From Hymenolepis diminuta (Eukaryota > Platyhelminthes > Cestoda > Cyclophyllidea > Hymenolepididae), in NCBI GenBank assembly GCA_900708905.1, contig CAADRB010000038.1:1246147-1310146 (forward strand): DNA of 64,000 nucleotides, in the 5' to 3' direction. The position numbers were made by a program, and so were the translations under genes. The notes below the pieces were generated by a model, which saw nothing but the letters and a program-made list of their open reading frames with translations, made no database searches and was not told the origin of the DNA. Shown here in pieces: positions 12,424-25,200 of the stretch (positions within the stretch are counted from its first letter, which is position 1; each line of letters begins with the position of its first letter).

Positions 12424-15400
12424 ATGATAAAGCATCAGTGCATTTGTAAAATTTGTCAATGCGGGTAAATTCATTATACACTTATCTTTTAAGTCACCAC
12501 AAATGTCCACACATTCATCCAAAGCAAAACAAGGAAGCCTTTAGCAAAGCTACTGAATATTCTGATCGCTTCATTGGTCAAAATGGCGAAAGAGCCAAAT
12601 CCTTGAAACCTGTAGCTACTCCGATCCAATCATCCGAACCTTTATCTGAGGAAACAACACATAAGTAATTTTATGACCAATAATAGGCAGAAATATAATA
12701 TAAATTTTAAATGCCATTGAAATTGAATATTATTTTCAATAAAATTATCCTTTTATTAAATGACTTAAAATTCGTTTTTTACTGAAATTTAAAACCTTCA
12801 AAATATTTGCCTTATTATGCATAATTTAAGTTTATATATTACTGAAGTAAAATATTTTACATTGTCTTGAATAATCTTTATTCTATTCATGGTATAAGTA
12901 TTGATATTTTTAAGGCATGATTATGTGCCACACGCATTGGAGCCAAGAAAACAGAAAGAGAAATCTGGTCAGCATGTTCCCGAAGGAACATTTGAGGGAC
13001 AAAGCATTTATAATTCTGATTATACTGGTATGATTTTCAGTCTCGGAGTCATTTTATTTACTTTAATGGACCTTTTACAAAATGTGGTCGTAATCAACTT
13101 TGCTAACATTTTATTTTAATTAGAAAAAGATATAGTTCGTGTTTCCCCTTTCGTCCCTGAAACGAGTGAGAAGAAATTAGAAAAATTTAAAGGTGAAGCA
13201 ACTTACACAGGTAGTTTAAACCGTTTTTTATTAAATTACTTTTATATTCTCTCGAAACTCTACTTAAAATTGAGATATATTACTCTAATTAGCGGATTAC
13301 AGGGAATGGGATGTGGAGCCACATCATAATTATGGACCGAAAAATGAATATCAAAAACCAACAGATGGATTTAAAGGAGAGTCAGTTTATTCTACGGATT
13401 ATGTAGATCATGGCCTTGTTAAACCTTCGAGCGCAATTAGACCTGCTGTCCAGCCAATTCAAAGTGGACCTTTCGATGGCATCTCAACTTTCACCGCTGA
13501 TTATATGCCTAAGAATGCTGGTGAGATAGCAATGTGGATAAAAATTAGTTATAGTTTTCAGGATTTTAAGTGAATTCTAAATCTTAGTATTTGTCAACTT
13601 TTGTTCTCTGAAAAGATACGTCTTCAAGTTTTTTTACATTCATACGAGTTCTGCCTTTTTATACTTGAACAAGATGAATTTGTTGATAGAAGTGTAAAAT
13701 GAATGAAGAAAATGTCCCCTTTGTTCAATTCCGACCTCTGATACACATTTTAAATGTTTCTCAGGATATGATCTAATTACTACCTTTATCTATGTCAAAA
13801 TATTTAAAGGATGACCCATTGAAATGTTTTTTGTAAAAAAATAAACGGAAAATTTCTTTCCATTTTGTCTGTTCAAAAGTGATATTGTGCCATCCAGTTT
13901 CACAATACTACTAAAGGTAACGTAGGACTGTTCTTATGAGAAATTCTCTTTCCATTTTCTCACTTATTGACTAGATTTAACTGATGTAATTGAATATTTA
14001 GACAACTGGATTTTTGACCTTTGAATTAGCAGACGTGCTCATTGGCTATTGTGCCATCGGCATCTAGTTGAAAATACATATACCTGAACTTAATAATTTC
14101 AGACCAGAATGATGATATATTTAGATTTCTATGTTGCGGTGGTTCAAATTTCAAAAAGAGTCTTACAAAAAGTGGATTTTAACTCAACCTCTTCTCCTGT
14201 ATTTAGAAAAGCAAAAGCCATTTCGTCCGGATTATACACCGGTGCACTCAGATACACCATTTGCAAAGGAAACGACTCACAACGTCGACTACACTGAAAA
14301 GCCTCTTCCAGAACACTTCCGTAGAATTGTGGAAGAGTACAAGCCAAGCAGCGCAGAATTTGATGGCAGAACAACGTACAGAATTAATTACATACCTCTA
14401 GAAGGCGAGAGAGCTAAAATAATTAAACCGGCCTATCAGGCGCTTGATCGCAATAGAGAATTCTCAGTACGTTTTGTTTATTCGCCTATATTATCACTTT
14501 TCTAGAGAAAGTGAATTGCATCTGAAAATCACCTCTGGAGTTTTAATGTTACCTTTCGGTTGAAACCATAGTAACACATCCGTATTGAATAACAAACAAT
14601 AGAAGAGAAATAAGGCGTGACCAAAATAGGAAGGACATAATTTTGTTCTAACGATTTATGCCTGCATTGAAATAATACCATCTTGTTTGAAATTGCTATC
14701 TCAATATGAAAATTACCTATAGCCTTTCTTAAGACCATTTCAGTACCTTTTTAATTATATCTTCATTGATTTATAGAATAATTACCTCTGATCAATTTCA
14801 GAGATTATTACCATAAAGTCGTAGACTTAGTTGTAAACAGTTGGTGGAAACTGAAATCGCTAATCTATTGTGCTGGTAAAATATGTGTATTTTAAGTGCG
14901 GAAACAAAATTTGTTTCCGAATGTTACCTTCAATTCTGGTTTATTAATAGTAAATGTTTGCAAATGATTATATGAATGTCTAATTTAGATGAAAACTTAT
15001 TAGGTTACTAAATATATGTCGATTAATGGAAAATTTTTTGTGAAAATTTCTAAACATTTCCTTTCACATGTCCGGAGCTTGCATGCTAACCCTGTAGTAA
15101 TATTCTAGTCGTAAATGATCTTATTTTATTCCTTTGGTTTAGGATATGACAAATTACAAGAAAGAGTATCGCAAATGGTCAATAAAAGCGCGTGAGGCGC
15201 CGATCCAAGGTCCGCCAAAATACCTTCCTCCAGAGGCACCATTTGATGGACAGACTATCTATCAGAACGAATACATGGCTAAACTGACTGAACCTTGCCC
15301 AGTCTTACAGCTACACTCTAACCCGGATGTCATTTGTGAGGGAGAGGTAAGTGTTACTTATGTCTTTAGAGTGACATTTACTCATCGTCTTTTTTTAATC

Positions 15401-16667
15401 CGAAGAATTTGTAAGGTTTAGCTAGTTATCACCGGATATCTTGCTAGAAAGTTTACTATCTAATGAGGAGATATCTAACGCTTAGATAAATTAAATTTAT
15501 TTGAATTTAAAGGTAGCAGCTTCTCTTTGAACGAATTTAACACATCAAGCAAAATTCCCTGGAATTTTTCGGCATTACGGAGATGTTTTAATATACTAAG
15601 GACAGAAAACTAGTTCTTTGAATAAATAGCGTATGTATACCTTGGAATGATAAATCTTGTTAAATATTTGGGTAACACCAAATATATTGAAAAGATGAAA
15701 AGTCAAATGGTGTAAAAATACCAATACATGCATCCAATGGAATAACGCACAACAATAGCTATCAAATAAAATTTATCCTCAACTCCCAATCTAGTATTTT
15801 GTAGTTGATACAACACAAATAAGCCTTTTGCTAAACCTTAATAATTCTCTTAGAAGTCCAGGTAGCTGTTGACAAGTGCAGCTAGCCTCTAACAGAGTTT
15901 TCTAGTACAAATTTGCCCTCAAAATTGGCTGGGCTATGCCCAATGAGCACAAACAAAGAAAGTATCGAGTGGGGAGAATTTATTTCACTCTATTACTCAA
16001 TACCAAAATGCTTAGTCATTAAATACAATCAACCCTATGCTGCGGGAAGATTGATCGCTAATTGGTTGGGAAGACTTCTGCACCCACTTGTTTGAGAGGA
16101 GATTGGTAGCTCGGCTCTATTTTCCAGGGTGTTCTAGCGCGCACAAGAGTCCTTCGATCAGCCTTGGTAACGTTGTCACTCCAGCGTTAAATAGAAAAAA
16201 TAGAAATAGAATAGAAAAGAATACCACGATTGGCTACAGAACTACTTCATGCTAATGTTTTAATATGAATGTATAATTTTCGTGTATCATAAATCATAAA
16301 TATTAGTGTAAATGAACGAACTGTGACCGACCCTAGTACATAAGACCGTACTGAATGAGTAGCAGACGAATAGATGAAATAAAGATAAATGAATGAATAA
16401 TGGCAATTATAAAATTAATGTTATGGATTAATTGTAAATTCATCAAGCTAAACTATTCGGTTTGATGAATGACACTAATCAGCAATAAAGGAAATATCAA
16501 GCTAAATATCAAAGCCAAACCCCTACCTGCATGTCTGTTAGAAAAAGGCAATAAGTTCGACAATATTGTTTTTTGCGTTATTTTAGGACGAATGTGGACA
16601 CGAATTCTTCTCAACCCGCGTTCGCAAGAAACAAAAGACGACAACTGCGCTGGTGGCAGCCAACTAG
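12424..16667 (+). CDS. SAXO: Stabilizer of axonemal microtubules (SAXO1/SAXO2, FAM154 family)
   Basis: Eight exons, 12424-12464, 12494-12664, 12915-13027, 13124-13210, 13293-13520, 14207-14466, 15143-15346 and 16587-16667, join in phase into 394 residues. The start is fixed by a 41-nt first coding exon: MIKHQCICKICQCG continues across a 29-nt intron into HHKCPHIHPK, reproducing the conserved cysteine/histidine N-terminus of SAXO proteins. The body is a string of Mn-type repeats built on (S/T)xYxxDY and KP-rich spacers, such as TTHKHDYVPH, EGQSIYNSDY, KGESVYSTDY, DGISTFTADY, KETTHNVDY, DGRTTYRINY and DGQTIYQNEY. SAXO proteins bind along microtubules of cilia, flagella and centrioles, and the repeats are the microtubule-binding units. 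In a flatworm this would act in ciliated protonephridia, sensory endings or sperm axonemes (inference). The last exon encodes a short basic tail. Confidence 0.92.
15880..16190. repeat. Dispersed repeat, copy 1 (intron 7 of SAXO)
   Basis: This ~310-bp stretch is clearly related to 42770-43000. Shared blocks include a start like TAGCCTCT, then GCTATGCCCA, a TCTGC-ACCCAC region, and an end with GTTCTAGC...GATCAGCC. The copies have diverged by substitutions and small indels. No coding capacity is evident, so I call it a non-autonomous interspersed element of unknown class. Confidence 0.6.
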
Positions 16668-19224
16668 ATGCACTCGATTATTTAGACTAATCATGAACCT
16701 TTTGTTCCCAATATTTAAAATTTAAGATTGCGGTGAATGTTTTAAATTATCCTACAAAATATGTGGTCACGTGGCAAATTCGATTTAAATTATTATAAAC
16801 CATCCTCCTATGCTATCTTCCTTGTTATTAATTATCGACTGATTACATATTTTAATTAAATATTATGTTTTTAACATGATCGGCTCCTTTCCGTAGTATA
16901 CCATAACCGACTCTTAGTTCCTCTCAGAAATAGCAATAGTTACAAATACAGTCCGATGAAAACCACAATGCAAACTGCAATAGCGTTATGTGGATCGCAC
17001 CACATCGATGGAATAGATAGGATAAGTCAAGTCCGGGAAACTATCTTAATTTATTGATAAATGAACAAGGTCTACAAAAAATTTTTCCCCATTAGACATC
17101 AATCATGTCTCGGCGTAATGATTGGCATCTGTTTAGTCGTCCATGTGCAAACACACATACACATCTGGATCACCTTTGGATGCTGTAGTTGAGCTCTTAC
17201 TGTCAGTCAATTATTTATAATCGCCTGATTTTGACAGACGTTTGTTGTTTATAACTCAAACCAAGCAAAGCATAATGGTTTGTAATTTAACAGGCCGATT
17301 TATATTATGCACCATTTACAACCATAATATAAATAAAATCGTTGGAAATTAAAGAAACCTAAAAGAAGCGCAAAATAGAATAAGAATTTTGCATATGAGA
17401 TTTGTTTTAGGGGACAATATTATTTTCTTACATGAAGCACTTTAAGTCTGGAATATTTAATAGAAATTTGGTGGTCAAGACAACACCGGAACAATATTTT
17501 TATTGACATTAATTTAATATTAATAAATCGAAATGAAGTATTCATTAGAACTACCATGGCTAGCAGATGTCTATCAACATCTGGCGATAAGATTTCCACT
17601 ACACTGTCCACAGGTGGTCCCGCTGTGTGTTTGCTTGTTTGTACATAGATACCTAAACAGATGTAGATCATCACGCCGAGACACCGACAACGAGACATGA
17701 CTGACGTTTAATAAAGAAATGTTTTGTATATAAATCTAATTTACTAATTAATAAATTGGAGTAGCTTGTCTGCCACCTCTGAACTGATCTGACGACATGA
17801 GCGAATCGTACTAGTAGATAAAGGGTATTTCTGTGTGTGCATCGGCAAAAGTGGTTTTATATAGTTTCATAGAGGAGGAGTAGCATAAGCAGATGGAATA
17901 TTTCCAGACATCACTGAACTGAACTCTCGAAACGCTCACCCAGGGACCACTTAAGTGATCTATATTGCCAATTAAAATAGACCACATGGGAACACACGTT
18001 AGTTTAAAATGGAGACTTTAGGTTACCGCTGGATTAAGCCCTTCAAGTACCATTGTCAGCTTGGTTACAGTCTTGAGGTTGCAACAGGGTCGAACACTTC
18101 AAACGCCAATGTGGGCTCGAGATACTTAGGTCCCAGAAATTAGCGATGACTTAGATAAAAAATTTGGAAACTCATAAAAAATCATTTTTTATGGTTGATT
18201 GAGATGATTATACAATTAATGGTAATGCTCCATTGATCCCTTGCATTAATATATTTCAATCAGTATGGTAGATAATCAGTGGCACATTAAGGTAAAAGTA
18301 CACGTAAATACTATTGAAATGGGTTAACTAAAAATTTGCACCCAATTCCAGAATGCATTCGGCAGCTCTGAGGGATTTTATCAGATGCGAAGGACTTCTA
18401 TCTTTAAAGTCTATTTAAGCATCAAATTACGGTTGACTGTATTCAAACGAAATTTTATTAAAAAATATAGGGTACACCGTTCGTTAAATTCAGAATCATA
18501 TAAATTATGATTTAATCCATAAGTTTCACAGCTATTGTGAGCAGTAGGACGAATTATAAATCATTCTACAAATAACTCCGAACAATTTGTACGACACACA
18601 AGGTTAGATCATAAAATTACAATGAAAGACAGCTAAACCCAAACCAATTGCACCAGGTTATAAGATACAAACAAAATAAAAGAGAAGATCCCGATAAAAT
18701 ATTTACTGTAGTGTGAAACGTGCGAAATTTTTATTAAAATAAGCTTAATTTTTAAATCGGTTCAAATCTTAAACTATTATCACTGAAATTATTCCAAAAT
18801 TCGCAAATTAGAAGTTGATCACTTACTGCAAATGATAACTAAAAATTTTTATAATCGTTAAATATAACTGCTATTATGACCTGTTGAGGTGGCCGGTTCC
18901 AACAATTATTCTATGAAAAATGAGCATTGTCGCTCAGAATGTTATGCTGAAATCTAAATTAATGCCGCTTCACAAGGAGACATCATTTTAAATAGAAATT
19001 GGCTTAAATTAACTGTATAAGCGAACTATTTCATTAATATTAATTAAAAATGCTACAATAATAAATGTAATTAAACTTGCACGGTAAAATCAAGAATAAG
19101 AGAATTATTCGTGGAGGAACAAAAATCAACTTTTATGTTTGACCTTCAATATAAGTAAATAATCTACTATAGCAGGACGTTTGCCTATTGGCTATCTCGA
19201 TTTACAAGATTCGCTTTTAAGTAA
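16668..19224. other. Intergenic region between SAXO and RPRD2-like
   Basis: About 2.5 kb of AT-rich DNA without a supported exon. It contains the inverted repeat described separately at 17.1-17.7 kb. The 92-residue minus-strand ORF at 17420-17698 lies largely within one arm of that repeat and is not a convincing gene. Confidence 0.5.
17098..17705. repeat. Long imperfect inverted repeat
   Basis: The arm at about 17098-17250 is the approximate reverse complement of the arm at about 17545-17705. Anchors include ATGTCTCGGCGTAATGATTG in the left arm against the reverse complement of the right arm (GTGTCTCGGCGTGATGAT), followed in both by CATCTGTTTAG and later TATCGCC/AATCGCC. About 300 bp separates the arms. 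It is either two copies of a repeat inserted head-to-head or a foldback element; an RNA from it could form a long hairpin. Confidence 0.65.
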
Positions 19225-22200
19225 ATGGATCCCAATGTTTGGGTCGCTCCTTGTATCGAAGCGAATTTATCGAATCTTACGTTGACTACAAAATGCATAA
19301 AGAATTCTGCTTCGTCTTTACTTTCAGTGTCCGAACATGCAGAACTCATAGCTAAAATTTGGCTTCAAAATTTTGAGACAGGTTATTTACATTTTATTTA
19401 TTTGTTATTTTTGTTGATATATTTATTACAAAATCTATTTGTTGAATGTTATAAAATATTTTAACATTTATACATATTAGAAGAGTTCATCTGTATGCAT
19501 TCGATATTTTTTTGTCTTTGATAATTTAGCCAGTGAACCCGCAACACAACTAGCGTTATTTTATGTTCTTAACGAAGTTTTACAAAACTGTATCAGCTAT
19601 GGAGCACCCGAAATAAAGAGTACCTTCAGGAATCCTATAATGGCCGCGCTCAAATCATTTCGGTAATATCACATACGGTTTTACTTACTTCTTAGTCCCG
19701 GAATTCCCATTGACAAGATTAAAAAACTCCTTTTGATGTGGGGACAACAGGGCCTTTTTGAGAAGGATTTTAGCAAAAGACTGTTAAAGTATGCTCGACA
19801 TTTTGACAATTTGAGCAAAAAACCTGACCTGAACATCAGTAAATCAAATGCTGAGGACTTTAAAGATTTCTCGGTGAGTCGTAATTTTTAATGCGGCGTT
19901 CATATTTGTCTTTCTTCACGGTTTAACATGGGCCTGTTTTCATTACTATAGCCGGACAAACTTATTCGTCAGTTGCGAGACTATGCCGAAATTGAGACAG
20001 ACTCCAAATATACGGAACCGGAGTTTGTCTCTTCTTACCTAAGCACTCCCATTGAAACAACACTTTCTCGCATTAAAAGCAAGGCAGAGGGAGTTTCCTT
20101 CTCAAAAGATGTCCGAAGTTGTGCTGAGCAACTGGATTGCACATTGAATGATTTGAGCAGGAAATTAGCTGCTCAGGAAGCTTTGGTAAAGAACATTGAT
20201 AAGGCTATACTCTTCTACCTGGCTCAAGAAAAGGATGCGCGTAGTGTCGTAAACGTGCGTTTATATCTTTCTTAAAAGTTCATTTTTCTCTTTTACGATT
20301 GTTGCTTATTAAGATTTGAATAAATAGACGTCTAGTTGTATGGCAGTTCGCTGCAGTTTATCCAAAATATGATTGGCTGTCAGAGTATTACTGAATTAAA
20401 TTTGTGTCCAAGGTTGAAATTTCTTATTGGATATTATGTCCTCTGGTAGTTCATGAGTTGAATATATATAGCGAATATTACGCTCAACATGACAGTTGTG
20501 GAGGACTTTAATGGAATTACTTCAGATCACTTTGAGTTCGGATCTACTATGACAAGTTATGAGAGATCATAGACAGGTCCAGCAAAATCCAAGTGTATGC
20601 GGGACCATGGAGTTGCAGGGGCTAGATTCTTGGTGTGGGGGAAAGCTTAGCCGCTTGCTGGCACTTTGAATATCTTTGGACAACTGCTTCGATCCTCCTG
20701 TCAATTTCAGGCCAGTATGCAAATTTTTGAAATAGAATTTATGATGACCGTTATGGAACTGTTGTAATACAGATGATGAAATGATGGCACGATTTGCAAA
20801 CATTATGTATGAATTAACCACAACCAGATTATTAGGCCTTTTATGGAATTGTAGGAGATCGCTCCTTTGGTTTCATTTAGGCTATCAAATACAAATATAT
20901 TTCATGCTCTTATTCAACACTAGACCTTTGGCTGTCGCATTTGTATATCACTTATAATTACTGGAAGTTTGTGTACAGCATCAAATGATGGGAGTTGGAT
21001 ATCATTTTCTACAGTCAGATTTGGAATATTGGTTTCCTTATTAGCATATTTCTGGTTGTAAATGAAATGGAAAATACAATCAGCTTGTCCGGATTCTGTT
21101 GTGTTCCGATATTCTATATCGAAATCATAGCCAAGAAAAGTGATTGACCAACGCTAGAGCCAGCTTGCAGTGTAAGTCGGAATACCCGTTTTGGATATGA
21201 AGATAGAGAGTAGCTGTTTATGATCCTTTAATACGGTAAAGCGGCGACTGCAGAGGAATTTATGGAACATTTTAACAGTGAAAATGATGGCCAAAGATTC
21301 CTTTTCTATCTGGCTGTGGTTCTTCTCAGCAACGGTAGGAGTTCAGGAAGCATAAGCAATGGCTTTTTCTGAACTATCAGGGAAAACATGATAGATAGTA
21401 GAATCAATGCCATAGTTCGAGACAACTGCAGTCATTATAATTGGTAGATAGGGATTGTAAAGAGAAAGCAGCGTATCAGAAGTGAGCACGCTCTTTAGCT
21501 TTGTGAAAGCATTCTCACATTCGGGGGTCCAGTCCCACTTAGTGTCTTTTTTCAGTAACTCATTTAGAGGTATAATGATATAGACCACGATGCGTATTGA
21601 TAGTCAGTAGCTCTCGTGATTCTGATGCAATTTCCATTTGGCAATAAGCCTCTGCCAAATCAAACTTCGCAAAGCATTCACCACCATTCGGTATCGAGAA
21701 GATGTCATCAGGAACTGGTAATGCATAGCAATTGGGCTCCAATTTTGCATTTAGATCGGTAGAATATTCATCACACAACCGGATAGTTCCGTTTGCTTTC
21801 TGAACAACAGCAATAGGTGCAGCCCAGTGTGAATAAGAAACTGGTTTAGGGAGCCTCTTTATTTCAGACCATTATAAACAACCCTACTAGTATAATTGGT
21901 CGCCTTGGACGGAAAACTAGCTGTGCATTCGGTGTCACCTTCAATATCGTCTTAGTATGATTACATAGACCAAGGCCTTCTTGAAATACACCGGGAAAAC
22001 CCTGAGCCACTACTTTTGTTGTGAATGAAGTGGTGGATGCAGCAGACTGTACTCGATTGCTGATGGCATTTATGAGCAGATCCAAAAGATCAAGTTGACC
22101 AAGTCAGTCGAGGTCAAGCAGGTCAAGCTGAGAGTCTGCTACATAAGCTGTTGCTGAGATACCAATGTTCTAGTAGGTCACGCTACAGCTTAGTTTCCCC

Positions 22201-25200
22201 GTCAGTTTGACAAACCCGCTACAAACACAGACTCCAGATAGGGGAACTGGTTCCACAGTTTCTTAGAGATTATGGTTATATCTGACGCGGTGTCTAGTTG
22301 TGACGAACATGATTCTCGTTGATCTGTAGATTTACATATTTCTGGCCTTGCTTGATGTTGATATAGAAGGTTGCCAAGGGAGTGTTCTATCCGCGGTATT
22401 TTAGTTTGGGTTTAAGGCGGCAATTCTTTTTGAAAAGTTGGTTGATTTTGTTCTTGGTTAGTCTTGATCATGTTGTTGGTGGACGATTTGAGAGTTCTGC
22501 TATCGGCCTTCTTTATGTCCAACCTTTCGACGCCATTTATACCGGTACTGCTTGAAATTAAATTGTTGAGGGAAATGCCAACCTCTGCAGCAAAGTCAAG
22601 GTGAAGACGGCTTCTCTTTGTCGGAAAACTCGGCTGTGTCAAAAATTGTGTGGGTTGAGGCATAAATGCGTGGGCTTGGCGCCAAAGTCAATGATAGCTG
22701 TATCACGTGTGGGATTCGCCGTCTTAACTCCTTCCCTGACCACTTCTCGCAGCTTCTTTCTTTTCTTTCTGATTTTCTTTCATCAGTTTTAAAGGACGAT
22801 TTACTAAGTGTAACCAAGGCATCGTTTGAAGTCCAGGGATAAAAATAGGACATCTGAATTGTTCTTCTGTTCTCTATCACAATGAAAGTTCACAAGCCTG
22901 CAAAGTCACAAGTTTCCGTCATGCTCTATCACAAGTTTGAGGCACTTAAAACGGACGTCGAAGAGGGAGAAGTTCTGGCCTAAGACTTCTTCCATGACCT
23001 GCGCAGTTTCAGAGTAACTTAATTTTTGCAACTTGTTATTGTCTTATCAGCCTCTCAAATAGTCACAAATCCCCCAAATTCAATAATAGCACGGGATTTA
23101 GCAAACTTCTGTAATTTACTCAAAATTGTCCCGAGCAACGGCCCACAATTTAAGCGCATTTTAACAAATACGTAAAATTTGTAAATACTTAATCACTGCA
23201 TGAGTATACATGTAAAATCGTTACTTTAATTTCTTTTGGTTAAAAAAATTTTCCTCTTTTATCCAAAGGTAATGTTTTGTAAACTGTCGAAAGACCATTG
23301 ACGACTGTTGTATTTTTATACCTTCTAGGCGTACAAGCTCTACGAGCAGCAAATTAGGGAAACTCTGCGTTCAGTTGGTGGAACTTACACTTCAGTAGTA
23401 ACAGCTCCGACAGACGATGATGCCGAATACTCTTGTCAGAATACCTACGAAGATGGCCGTGGCTGTTATGGTGGTGGTGGTGACTCTGATATGTCTGATA
23501 TTGAAGAGATTGACAACATTCCACTCCACCATCCTCGTGTTGAACCCATTTCGCCGACACAATCCGTATCTGACCTCCTTGTTGATCCAAAAACTCTTTC
23601 AAGTCTGCCCTTTTCCGAATGCATCTCTATTGACGATCGTGGAGATGTGGACTATCGTCCTATGTTCTCTAAAATTCTTGAAAAGTATGCAATTTACTTA
23701 CATATTTTTAACATGAGAACTTGACAAAGAGTATTGTTTTAGTGCTTGAGTCTAGTGACCGAGTTCGTGTTTCTAGTCATGGTTAACATGGGTTGAGAGA
23801 GAGTTACATTGATGAATTGGTCATTGGTTGATAATGCTTTTCCTACCTAATTTCCTGAGGATTGTTGTCCTGGTTGGTGTTTTTCAATGCACAGAAAACT
23901 TGAAATTATCTATAGTCCTGGTTTTTCCTTTATTTTTGGATATTATATTTTTGTTATTTACAACTAATATAATCAATATGTGTGGCTTTCATTGTCAGAG
24001 GTGATGAGTTCAAAACTCATTGATGCCCGTCCATTAATTGGAATAGCTAATCATGCTGGTCAATTGGGCCTAATGAAAATTATCACTTGATCTGCAATAT
24101 GTCTTCCCCTTTTCTCGATGTGAAGTTTAGAAAACACTTTCAATTTACATAGGTATTTGTGTGACTATGGTTCATATTTTTCATCTTTTAGTAGTTCAAA
24201 AAAATCTGAAGTAAGAGGTTCACCGCAAGTGATCCAAACAGAAACAGGAGATTTTGACTATCGAAAACCTCCTCTTCCTGCAGTGATTAATGAAGATCAG
24301 AAAAAACTTCAGCCAACTGATCCTTTCGGTTTGGGAACTCATGAGGATGCGGATCTGCGGCAATTGAAATCACCGGTAAGTGTTCCTTAATGAGACTTAG
24401 TGATTGATTATCTATCTTCTGCTTGCTTGTTCATTAAATTACCCTAGCAGACCTTCATATACGCATGGGCTCTGTATGATTTTTTGATATCCTATTTCAT
24501 TGTACAGTCCTATTTCACAACAATTTCGTTATTTTTTCTGTGCTATGCCAAATCCAGACTTAACACATGGGCTGAAAAGTCCCGGGCCTAACATATAAAT
24601 GGCGCTAGTTTTATTGCAGTCACCTTTTTTTCAGTTAATACTAACCTTTAAAAGACAGCTTTTAAAATTTCATGATATTTCTATTCATTAGTTTGTGAGT
24701 TATTGTGCTAAGAGTGNCGCTACTTTTGTTATTTTCAAAACAATGGATCAAAAACAATTTCGTGTTTTAATTTTACACTGCTTCTTGATGAGAAAAATAC
24801 CGTTCAAGTGAAGCAATGACTTGAAAAGTGTTATGGGGACTCCGCTCCATCAGAACCAACAATAAAGCGTTGGCTTGCTGACTTCAAACGTGGTCGTAGA
24901 GACACCGATGATGCAGAACGCAGTGGACGTCCAAATGAGGCGGTAACACCAGAAAACATACAAAAAATTCACAAAGTCGTTTTGAATGATTGAAAGTGAA
25001 GTTGCGTGAGTTAGCTGACATGGTAAAGATATCAAAAGAACGTGTTGGCTTTATATTGCATGAGCATTCGACTATGNNNNNNNNNNNNNNNNNNNNNNNN
25101 NNNNNNNNNNNNNNNNNNNNNNNNNNNNNNNNNNNNNNNNNNNNNNNNNNNNNNNNNNNNNNNNNNNNNNNNNNNNNNNNNNNNNNNNNNNNNNNNNNNN

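Noticed and set aside
14109..14206. Longer 5' version of SAXO exon 6
   Set aside because: Only the acceptor before 14207 keeps phase with the previous exon and continues the SAXO repeat pattern.
17420..17698. 92-codon minus-strand ORF
   Set aside because: It overlaps one arm of an inverted repeat, has no recognised domain, and is probably a repeat remnant.
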